DNA of 64,000 nt, from assembly GCA_951230915.1 (NCBI GenBank), contig OX579634.1, positions 14,720,725 to 14,784,724 of the forward strand. Direction: 5' to 3'. The notes beneath the pieces were generated by a model, which made no database searches, had not been told where the DNA came from, and was given only the letters and a program-made list of their open reading frames with translations. Shown in pieces: positions 1-10,300 of this stretch; positions within the stretch are counted from its first letter, which is position 1; each line of letters starts with the position of its first letter. The translations under genes and the position numbers were made by a program. This stretch comes from Antitrichia curtipendula. Lineage: Eukaryota > Streptophyta > Bryopsida > Hypnales > Leucodontaceae.

Positions 1-1851
1 ATTTTTCAATCGTAACCTTTGATCTTCATGATTCAAGGGTATAGGAAGCAAGTTGAAAGGAAAGAAGGTTATGAGTTGCAACTTGTAATGGCAATGGTGA
101 TGGGTTGCCAATGGGATGGTGCCACATTAGTGGTTGAAAAGATGGATGCAAAAGATTGACAAAGTGATTTGGTTAGAAGCCAACATTAAGGTCACTTGGG
201 AGACCAATCCTATTCTGTCCATTCAAACATCCAAATCTGTCCCAAAAAGTATCCAAATTCCTTCAAGATTCTCACAAAATGAGTGCGTTGATGTCAAAAT
301 CGATAACATGTCAATCTTTGATTGGTGTTTTGTGACTCTACTAGGCGGTTTTGTAATTTTAGGGCTAACCACTTTAAAAAAATTTAGAAATTATAATTTT
401 AATAGAAAAATTATAATTCTACTTGGATTTGATCCATGAAACAAGCACATACTTCTGAAAAATATGTGCCCCTTTTGGGAATTGGCCCCAAGATATTAAG
501 ATTCCAAATCACAATGAGAAATAGGCTTGTCTACTTTATGGCAGTGCAATTTAGAAGATTGTTTGTCAAGAGTACACCTTGAAAAATGTTGAAAAATATA
601 ATCATATTTTTTAACTTCATTTTTCAAGGAAGTAATAAGTGATTGATCCCTAAAGCCTTTTCATTGCATTTTTGAATAGGTTCTAGTGACCTTGGATTTA
701 TTTGTTCATTGATTGATATTTTGTTGTAGTTCTTTAACCTTTCAAGGATGCCACCCCCATGACTAAAGTAGTCACCAAAATGCTCCTATTCTTGGACCAA
801 TAGGTACATTTTTCTCTCTACGATGAACAATGAAGTCATCCATCCAATGCTTTGGGTCCTCAACATCCTTCAAGGATTAATGACATCCTTTCTATGACAA
901 GCTATGTCTTGTGCATAATTTTCGACTAGTGATTTTTTATCTTCAAAACACAATGGTGTACAATCAAATCATCAAACAATATGGTGAAACCATCACAAAT
1001 TTATTTCCATTAGTATAAGACAAATGGTTTTAATTTGCATTTTTCTACATGAAATCATTTTATTTTATTTTACATATGTTTTTGGAATAAGAAGAAGAAA
1101 TTATCTTCTTTGCTAATTAATTTTGTTCTAGTAGAGGAAATAATGATTTCAATAAAAACTAACAATTTGCTTTGCACAATAGATGGAATTAACTTGGATA
1201 TTATGCAACCATAAAAAATGTACATACTTCTTTTTCTTTTTTCTTTAATTGAAACAATGAATCCTAAATAATAAAAAACAAAAACATTAAATTTTAAAAA
1301 GATTTAAATCATGAGAATTATCTAAGGAAGTCAAATAATTCTAGAAGTAATAAAAATCCAAGAATGAAAAAAATCCTTCTAGTATCAAAAAAATTATTAT
1401 TGAACTTCTAGAAACTATTGACAGTTTTAATGATTCTTATTAAAAAAGTGTTTCATGTGTTCTTTCATCATATTTTATTATTAGTTGAGGTGATTTAAAA
1501 GTCATTAGAGAGAATGTCAGGCCTCTAAAGGGCCTCTAAAGGGCCTCCAAAGCTGGATTAGTAGGTTTCACATAAGATTTCAATTTTATATTTTTAAATT
1601 ATAATATTTTTTTTCAAAAAAATAGTTTTTTTTTTAACTTTGAGGGGAACTCGTCCAGAGTAGGGCAGCCCTCTTGAGACCCCAAATTTTCTGCAATGTT
1701 TTGACTTTGGAGATTTTCTTTGGAGATGGGCATATATAATACGCAATACTTATTAAACAAGTTTGTGAATTTCAAATTTCCCACATCATTGCCCTGCAGT
1801 GCCAGCCAATTCTAAGCAACATGCATTGATTTCCAAGAGCACTTCATCAAG
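1..1851. other. AT-rich spacer, no gene seen
   Basis: No open frame here looks like a recognisable protein; the 101-codon frame at 134-439 has no family resemblance. Roughly 340-560 resembles 27960-28130 in the same orientation: both hold an A/T-rich palindromic stretch, then a segment reading through AATATGTG and a CCCC(A)AA motif. A dispersed repeat therefore crosses this spacer. A short run of GGGCCTCTAAA-type repeats lies at 1520-1550. Confidence 0.5.
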
Positions 1852-2143
1852 CTAAGGTAGGGGTCTATAAAAGCGACCTCTAACATAGAGGTACATTTTA
1901 CTTTTTTCAATGTATCAAAATTGTACATTTCCGGAGGGGGTCGCTTTTAGAAACCACTGCATTTCAACTTCAAAAATTTGTAACTAATTCCATGAAGGTC
2001 CAAAAAATATGAAACGACTTGGATTAGATGCCAATTCCATTTTCCTTTCTAGTAAAATTTACTGAAAATTGTTTCAAGGAGTTTAGCTTCCCTGAAAATG
2101 CAATCAACTCTTAAAGGGCTGCTTCAACAGCCTCCTACCTTAG
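1852..2143. mobile_element. Short inverted-terminal element, CTAAGGTAGG family, copy 1
   Basis: The left end reads CTAAGGTAGGGG and the right end CCTCCTACCTTAG, an inverted pair enclosing about 290 bp of non-coding DNA. Related copies with the same termini lie at 5707-6034, 30088-30363 and 31757-32174. Copies 1 and 2 share internal sequence, for example a GATTAGATGCCAATTCCA segment. This is MITE-like; I could not settle the target duplication, so I give no superfamily. Confidence 0.6.
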
Positions 2144-2327
2144 TAACAATCAATCAATACGTACCCATCAATATAAAAGACTCTCCAAACACACAAAAAA
2201 ATCAATACTTTCGCAACCATGGACAGAATCTTTATTTCTAGAGCATATCATACACAGGCCGTCATCTAGTGAGCTTCTCTGATCCTAGTTTCCGTTTTCG
2301 TTTTCGTTTTCGTTTTTCATTATCAGA

Positions 2328-4240
2328 ATGCTGTCTGTATCTTTCCTGGCCTTCGCTGCAACATTTTTCGTGATTTTACAAAGCTCAAGAGCTTTCGAAG
2401 CTCAGGACAGCGTGCAAAGAGCTCATGGATCCGAGTCGGGATCCGAGTCCAGTGCGGGATTCCGCAACTGGGTGCACCGAGTGCAATCTCGAGCTAGGCT
2501 GGGGTCGAATCGAAATTCATGACGCTCAGGAGGAGGAGAGAGCATTTGCAGACTTAGAAATGGAGGGCAACGTCACCTTAATTTGTTGTAGTGGACCAAC
2601 GAGGCACTGGCGATTTTGTGACGGTGCAAGCGGCCATTGATGCGGTGGTTTCCTCAAGCGCTGCCAGGCGTGTACTGATTCACATCAGAGCTGGGATGTA
2701 CTGGTGTGTTGAATGGCCAAATTGGATGCACTCAATGAAGCCGGGACTGTAATTCTTTTGATGTAGACGTTCAATTGAAACTGCAAAATCCCCAAACATG
2801 GGACTCCAATGCCAACTAAACTTGCGCATGTAGATGTGGACCTAGAGCTGTTTTTTGAATTGGGCTGCCTGCCAATTTCGTCAGCTGATTCAATGCCTAT
2901 GATTGATGCGGAGACCTGGGCTGTGCAGGGAGAAAATCGTGGTTCCGGAAGGCGAGGCGTCCGTGACGCTGCAAGGGGAAGGGGGCCTGGACACAGTACG
3001 TGCTGGACTGGAATGACACCGCCAGCAGCGCCGTGGATTCGCAAGGCCGTCTCTTGACGACGTACCGCAGCGCCACGGTGGCCATTGAGGGTCATGGATT
3101 TGTGGCACGAAACCTCACATTCAAGGTAATGAAATGCCGGGGTTGAGTTTCTGCAGATGTGGATCGACATCCACACGGTTTTTTTTTAGTATTTATCATC
3201 TTTATTTCGAAGCGTGTAAAATATTAATTGGGTGGTTCTTTTGGTGATGGAATGTCTGTCTCCATGATAGAGTTCTTATGAATGGTCAACTTTTTATTTT
3301 ATTTATTTATTAAAAAAAAAACTATATTTTACAAATTAAAACACGAGAGTTTCTATTTTTTTGAGAGTTTGCACTTTTTTTAGTTCTCCTACTTAGAGTG
3401 TTTCTTCATGCTTTATCTTCTTGGGGTACAATCTTCTTAAAAGTGTATATATTGGCCACATTTTTTTTAAATTAATTAATTTTTTTTCTAATTTTACAAG
3501 TACTCCCCCAAAATGAACACGAATACTACGAAAACGCAACAAAATCAACAGGTGTTTCTTGTGATCACCCACTTAACCTTGAGAGCAAATCCATAATGGA
3601 CATTCTAATAAGCGTGCCTCAATTGACCAAGTAGTCTTGTGAGTACCAAACACACAATGTTTTTATTGCATTTGAAGTTTTAAAGAATTCTCATGACCTT
3701 GAAACTTGTTATTTTCGATACACTTTCATTGAAACTAATCAGTACCATGTGCCATTGCCATAGTCAAAATAAAAGTAAAAGTTATCTTTTTATTTTTTTT
3801 AAACTCATAAAAAATTCAAAATTCAATATTTTTTTTGCCGTGAGTTGGAATGCTACTAAGCAAAGCACATGCATCCCTTGTCATTGAGGGCTTTCCAATG
3901 ATGCCAAGAACACAACCGACAAATGCATGGTTCCAGAGATCTCAACGTAACAAACAAAACAAAATAAAACAAACAACCTAACTTAAGGTATGGATTGCCA
4001 TAATTCTGTAGCAACTCCGTCCATTGGGGCAGTGGGCAGGCAGTTGCAACTCAAGTTTTAGGAGACACGGCTGCATTCTATGGGTGTCACTTTGTGGGAG
4101 CTAAGGATACTCTATACAACCACCAAGGTCGAAACTACTTCCAAGACTGGTACATCGAGGGCTCCATCGATTTCATCTTCGGCGATGGGCTGTCACAATA
4201 TAGGGTCCGCATTCAATCCCACATCATTGATCATTCTTTG
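2328..4240 (+). pseudogene. Pectin methylesterase (CE8) pseudogene, truncated and frameshifted
   Basis: Pieces of a plant cell-wall pectinesterase lie in order on this strand. A hydrophobic signal-peptide-like N terminus (from 2328) is followed by the family N-terminal strand motif with TVQAAIDAV (about 2591-2703). A GT-AG intron (2704-2928) joins in frame to a segment starting EKIVVPEGE; this exon runs to 3125 and includes VLDWNDTASSAVDSQ and GFVARNLTF. After a long AT-rich gap, 4012-4210 holds [16 protein letters not shown] and [10 protein letters not shown], which carry the two family aspartates. The reading frame changes at least twice in the first exon, once near 2997 and once near 4040. 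The usual Gln before DTLY is Lys. The C-terminal third, including the Arg-Pro-Trp motif, is absent. The enzyme would demethylate pectin in the wall; this copy cannot. Confidence 0.85.
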
Positions 4241-4426
4241 CGTTACCAACAAAATGTAATGAAATTGTAATGTTTTCAAGACCACCTTGGTCCAAACAAA
4301 AAAACATTCAAGCTCTAATTATCAAAGAATCAGAGACTATGTATGTATGAGATAACCAATGAGCCGCGCTAGTAATGACCGGTTATGATCTTTTGTAGTG
4401 CAGCTGTCAAAGTCAAAGCCAAGCTA
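4241..4426. other. Junction between pectinesterase relic and CACTA element
   Basis: No gene is seen. The pectinesterase similarity stops just after the GDG motif, and AT-rich DNA continues to the CTA at 4424-4426 that precedes the CACTA element. Confidence 0.4.
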
Positions 4427-4581
4427 CACTAGAAGAAAAACGTGTCCACTACAACCGACTGAAATGCAACTACATGTCCTACACAATTGTCCTGCAACTA
4501 CAATCCTCTATATTTGCACCAACTTTGACATAGTTACACTGTAGTTGCAAAATAGTTGCAAAGTAGTCGCAACATGTAGTT

Positions 4582-4769
4582 ACGCATACGGGAATGTAAC
4601 AAAAGAGTTGATGTGAGGTACTTTACATCCAATCTTCATCACAATTGTCGATGTGGACAATTTTACGTTCTGTACACGCATACGGGAATGTAACAAAAGA
4701 GTTGATGTGAGGTACTTTACATCCAATCATTATCACAATTGTTGATGTGGACTATTTTACGTTATGTAG
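4582..4769. repeat. 94-bp direct tandem duplication inside the CACTA element
   Basis: Two adjacent copies (4582-4675 and 4676-4769) both start ACGCATACGGGAATGTAAC and differ at a handful of positions. Confidence 0.85.
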
Positions 4770-5117
4770 AGTCCAATGTGTCTATCTACAGTTGCATATA
4801 ATTTAAATTTGATAGCAATTTAATTAGAATGCAACTAGATTGCAACTATAGTGCAATTAGACTACTACATTACAATTACAATTCGACTAATGTTTGACTT
4901 AAAAACAACTAGACTTTAACTTGAAAATACTAGCATGCAACTAGAAAACAACTAAAATGCAACTACTATTAAGTCTTTTATTAATTGAATATTTTCTAGA
5001 TAAGTCTTTTATTAATTGAATATTTCTAGATTTGGCGATCTAAAAAAAAAGATAGATCTGAAATTTAGAATCTACAAATCTTTGAAATTCAAATTTCAAA
5101 TCTACAAGTCACAAAGA

Positions 5118-5270
5118 CGCAAACTAGTTGCACATCAATCGCAAACTAGTTGCACACCAGTCGCAAACTACTTGCACATCAATCACAAACTAGTTGCACA
5201 CCAGTTGCAAACCAGTTGTAAATCAATCGCAAACCAGTTGCACATTAGTTGCAAACAAGTTGCACACAAA
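5118..5270. repeat. About 21-bp tandem repeat block (GTTGCACA units)
   Basis: Roughly seven diverged units of about 21 bp built on GCAAACTAGTTGCACA lie inside the CACTA element near its right end. They also create an open frame of Val-Ala-His-Gln repeats, which I do not regard as a gene. Confidence 0.8.
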
Positions 5271-5706
5271 TGACTTCCACGTAAGCAACCACGTCAAAAA
5301 AGTTCATCAATGAACTTTCAAATATATTGTCAAATGATAAATAACTTTGAATTTTTTGCAATTGCTTTGCAACTCATGCAACTTGTCCACTGCAACTGCG
5401 AGCTCCAAATTATCACTTAGTTGCAAATGACCTATGCAACTACAAAATGAGTTGTACAATGTAGTTGCAAAAACCCTCGTTTTCTTGTAGTGCTACAAAA
5501 CTACTATTCTTAGATTCTATAAGATTCTTAGCAACTTATCTTACATGATAAACTAATTCTGGATTAGCTTGGCTTAGTTTTTCTAGGTAACAAACACTAC
5601 GTACAAATACTTGTTGAAAACATCTCTTTTCAATGTAGATGTCGCTTGTCTTCATATAGTGGGTTTCCTCCTCTTCTTCATAACATATTGAAGTAGTAAT
5701 GGGAAG

Positions 5707-6034
5707 TAAGGTAGGAGGTTCTAAAAGTGCATAGGCTCTAAAATTGCCCACCTCTTCAAATGTATACTATTTGTACATGTTGCTTTCCCGTAGCTTACAA
5801 ACAATGCACATTTCAGGAGGTGGGCGATTTTAGCCACAACCCTATGTCATTTCAGCTTAAAAATTTCATAACTACTTCCACAAATCTCCAAAAAACATGA
5901 AACAACTTGGGTTAGATGCCAATTCCACTCGTCTTTCAAGCCAAAATTTACTGAAAAATATTTCAAGAAGCTTCACCTCCCAAAATTCAGTTCCAGCTCT
6001 TCAATGGGCAACTTATGGACCTCCTACCTCCGAG
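5707..6034. mobile_element. Short inverted-terminal element, TAAGGTAGG family, copy 2
   Basis: The left end reads TAAGGTAGGAGG and the right end GACCTCCTACCT. Internally it shares TTAGATGCCAATTCCA and CAAAATTTACTGAAAA stretches with the copy at 1852-2143 in the same orientation. It is non-coding. Confidence 0.6.
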
Positions 6035-7150
6035 TAATGAGAACAATGACTCACAGCAAAAAGTGACCTGAGAGCAAATTGATCTTGAAATGCCACATCA
6101 AAATCAAAGCAAACTTATTAATGCTATTAACAGATGCTATCATTAGTTTGTGGACCTCCTCACTCCGCATTCAAATACAGCTTCACTTTGCACCACAAGG
6201 TGTCGGGAGTTCCGCTTTTTTCATGCCAAATTCAGCAGATGCTCGACAAGGGAATGACAGACTTTCTAAAAGAGCTTATTCCATTAGTCGTGTTGTGGAA
6301 AATAAACTCCCTTCCTCTAGAAATAAGTGTCCGAATTGGACATAATGATTTTAAGGTTGTTTTGAGTTGTTCACTTGGAGACTTTCATTTGTCCGAATTT
6401 TATTTACGTTGCAATGAACATCTCCAGTACATTGTTCTTCATTGATTCTGGTGATATAATATTTGGACCCTTCTGAATTAAGCTTTTCACAATATGATCA
6501 AAGAAATAGGAATCAAACGTTTTCAACAACTTCTGGACGGAGGGAGCAATTAAAAAATGCCGCACCATTCCAGACGCTTGTCTACATACCACTCCTAGCT
6601 TCGGAGTTTTGTGCACTTGAATGCCACAATTTTGGCGTGCTGAAAGCCGCCAATTAACGAATATGACCATCTCATCATGAGCTTGTGTTCCCTCCTATGT
6701 CCAAGCAATTTCGGTCTAACCGTCCTGTCAGTGGATAGCGACTCATGTACAATCTTGCAGTTATTCCAAAATTTCAGAAGTTCCAAGGCATGTCGCCGAT
6801 AAAATTCCACTCATGACAGCTCGAAATGCAAATAGGACTTCACACACGATGATGATGCAAAAGTTGTGGTTGTAATTTGGATGCTACAAATCGTGAAACC
6901 CATTAATTCAGTTTACAACTGGGTGACAAAATCATGAGAGGTGTCCATCTACACTTCGAGCACAATCAATGAAACTGTACAGAACTCTTTTTGAGAAGGA
7001 TGCAACCCATATACAGTGACCCAAGAAAAAAGAAAAAAAAGGATCCTTACGTCTAACCAAGGCAAAATTGAGTCCTACGAGCGTAATTCTGTACCGCACG
7101 TGACTGACTAGATGCCTAAAATGTGTACACTCACCGGTGCTCAACATGTG
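6035..7150. other. Spacer with no supportable gene
   Basis: Several overlapping short frames (about 60-100 codons) occur on both strands but none matches a family I recognise or shows a coherent exon chain. This segment lies beyond the 3' end of the minus-strand gene at 7373-12348. Confidence 0.4.
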
Positions 7151-7183
7151 GTTTTAGGGCTTAGGGTTTAGGGTTTAGGGTTT
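7151..7183. repeat. Interstitial plant-type telomere (TTTAGGG) tract
   Basis: Several TTTAGGG units, one with a TTAGGGC variant, occur in a row, and the inverse CCCTAAA occurs at 7334-7350. Together they bracket 7184-7333, just outside the 3' end of the minus-strand gene. Another tract (8736-8778) lies inside intron 3 of that gene. Confidence 0.8.
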
Positions 7184-7372
7184 GGCCAGCCCTTTCAACA
7201 CACGTAGCAATAAATCTGTAACAAGCTGCTGTATGCAATCACTAGTCAGCTCAATGAATCTCATTGTCATAGGATACAGTAGGGGTTGTCACAGTGCACA
7301 AGCTTTTGGTTCAATTCGGTTCCGAGACTTGAAAACCCTAAACCCTAAACAAGTATTTTGGGGACACCCTTG

Positions 7373-10300
7373 CTACTGAGCACTGGGACGGTTTCGGAAC
7401 CAACCTCTCTTCTTTAATGGCACCTTGCTCTTGGCATCAGGAGCAGATTTGCTGCGCAGTTTTGTTGACAGCTCAGGCTCTGATTTGCGGCTTGCTGCGG
7501 TTGTTGTGGTTCGCATTGGTGGCTCCACAGGGGCAATTATGGACGTTGGCCTGCTCATTGACGTGGGTTGCTCTACGCCTGGACCACTCGGTCCCGTTTG
7601 TTCTGCTGCAACAAAGTTTCCAAGTTCTCAAGTTATTTTCACATATCAATCCGGTTCAATTAGAGAGCAACTAGAGAAATATTAGAACAGCTCGAGCGCA
7701 ACTGTGAAAATGGAGAGTCTTGAGTCACGGAGAAATGAACTAAAATGCTTTGTTTATGACGAGTCAATGAACAGCATTTTTGGATATAACTTGGTCTAAA
7801 AAAAAATTCCTCTACTGAATTCAATTGAAAGATTAAAAAAAGGATCGTTCTGTCTTACCTCCAAGAGCATTTGATTCTCCATATATCTCTTTGATAAATG
7901 GGGTAACGTAATTCTCGTCTCGGATGTTCACCACTGCAGTCCCATTGTTGAACTCCAATTAGAAAGACTATTCATTGCAAAGCTCAAGAAAAAGAGTCTA
8001 ATCTTATATTTTCAAACGATTTCAAACTATAGACATACGTTTTGAAAGTTACGCCATCAATTGTTAGTTTTCAAAGTAGACTTTATAATTTTTATCTTCG
8101 GCAATTACGGCTCAATATGACCTTTTCTAAAATGATATTCTAGAGTATTTTGCACGTACGTCTGCCATTGATCGTAAGACACAACTTGAAACTATGTCAA
8201 ATAGTCGTTGCTTTAAGACCCCAGACACAAACAGATTAAAGGCAGGGTTTACAGTATACGAATCAGTTGAGAAACATACAGTGTTTGTAAAAACCGTTTC
8301 TTCCTAATGATCCAGCTCCCACCAGCAGAATCGTTGCCTGCTGCTTGTCCCTTGATGACCCAGTTGACAGATTCTTTGTGTCTACGAGAATTCCTGCAAG
8401 CTGTTTCCCATCCAAATAAGTTACTAACCTCATCATGTTTATTAAAATGGCATTGTTTTTTAGAGCTTGGACAAATGAATGTCACAATCTTGCCGCTTCT
8501 AAACACACCATGTTTAGGAAGATGAACATGCTTCAGAAATGAAACCAGTTGAGTAGTTTCCAGTTCATGCTCCCGTGACTGCATGAAATGCTTAGAAAGC
8601 AAGGATAGAAAGAGGACTGGAGGGCAAGGGCATACCAACAGTGTCTTCATGTAACGTGCTTGGAGGAGCTTCGGAGCTTCCTGTCGAAACTTCTCCGAAA
8701 CGATGGTGCAGCTCGATGCTACCTGCATTCCGCAAGGTTTAGGTTTAGGTTTTAGGGCTTAGGGTTTAGGGTTTAAGGGAGTAGTTAACTTCCTTCAGCA
8801 AGAGACTACCACATCCAGTTTTCTATCAACGAGCCTGGATTGGTACTTGGCATCTTTTTTCAAGAAGAGTGAATTGGCTACCACGTGGATTTGGAATAGA
8901 TATAGTATTACCTCATCTTTCGTTTGCAAAATGTCTTGGCCAGAGACAGCCCGTTTCACACGGCCGGCGATAACCGTCTCAGCAGCCATTGAGACCTGCA
9001 CAGTGGTTGCCAATTCATGAGCTTCACGAGCTCCGAAACCATTTGCTGGTTTTTTAAACAGTTAGATGGTGTACTCATTGAATAACAAGGCCTATCACCG
9101 AGGTAGTCAGCCAAAAATTATCAGATTCTTGCATGATAAGGTGCATTCTTGGTTTCCACAACTTCTCTAAGAGTCATTCTTCACACGTCAATTCATGGTG
9201 AGTCTAATTTCATGCAGTAAAGCTTCAAACTACAGCACAGGTTCAAAAGCAAGCATTGAATGAAATTGGTTACCTCGTCAAGAAAGAGCACGGCGCTGGC
9301 GTCAATGCCGCAGACATGAAACAGCCACGCCGCGTCACGATGCTCCCACATCTCCTTCTGGCACATGTTCATGACCGGAATGGGGTGCCACTTCGCGGAC
9401 GTGGACGCCATGGTATTCTCCAGCAGCCACGCTGTGCACAGCGTGGAGATCATGGAGCTCAAGCCTTGCCCCGCTTCCGACAAGATCATGTGAAAACACT
9501 TGGAACTCTCGCCACTGCTGAACGACTCCAGGAACCGCTTCTTCTGCAGCGCCAGGAACTTGTTCAAATGCTCGATCTCCCGGCACTTGTAGAAGAATTT
9601 CATGAGCGTGTTGTCTGTGGGAGGCGACCGATCACGCCCGGCCACTATTTGCTCGAACGAAATCCCCGACTGCAGCAGCCGCGGCGGCGAAGGAGCTGGA
9701 AAAATACTCAGAACACTGCCTGATTTCGAACTCTCACGGTCATCAGACACCATGGATGGAGCTCTCCGGGAACCAGATGCAGGAGTTGCGGTGTCAGAGG
9801 GGGATTGCGCTGGTAGTGCATTCTTCGCTGCAGGACGTTTCACCAGAGTGGTGATATTGACGTCTTCGCGCAGCAACCGCTCGCTGCGAGCGTGAGGTGA
9901 TGGTTGCGAGGTGGAATTGAAGCTCTGGAATCCTGGGGCGCCAGCGCTTCGTGAAGCGCTCTGCATTTCGACCGACCCCGGTGATGGTGCGCAGACGCCA
10001 CGACTGGATGGGGAGCTTTGGATTCCTGACCATGGTGGCGATGGCGCAGAGAGTCTTGGACTGGTGGTAATGCTCGACACAGTTTCGCCAGGTTGCGACA
10101 TGTTTCCCTTCGGACTGGGGTGTATGGGGCTTGAGGGCGGGCCGGCCTGCGCGTTGAATCCCTTGAAATTCGTCTGCTGGGAGGTGTTTCCCGTGGGACT
10201 GATCGGTGGCGTCGTGTTCGCGGATTCGGACCTTGCTGTTGAGCCTTTCCGCGAGTTTTCGAACAGCTGGCTGTTTGGTTCGTCCTTGCTGCCTGGCGTG

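Larger units (their letters stand above)
4427..5492. mobile_element. Non-autonomous CACTA (En/Spm-type) transposon with intact ends and CTA target duplication
   Basis: The left end starts CACTAGAAGAAAAACG; the right end, read on the other strand, starts CACTACAAGAAAACG, the hallmark terminal inverted repeat of plant CACTA elements. The 3-bp target duplication CTA flanks both ends (4424-4426 and 5493-5495), as expected for this superfamily. The 1066-bp interior has no transposase. It is crowded with TTGCAACT-like motifs in both orientations, consistent with the subterminal binding repeats typical of the family. A 94-bp tandem duplication and a 21-bp repeat block lie inside. Confidence 0.92.

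Noticed and set aside
5118..5270. CRISPR-like regular repeat array
   Set aside because: Units are contiguous without unique spacers, and the context is a eukaryotic transposon.
5016..5273. 85-codon frame of Val-Ala-His-Gln repeats
   Set aside because: Made by the 21-bp repeat inside the CACTA element, not by coding selection.
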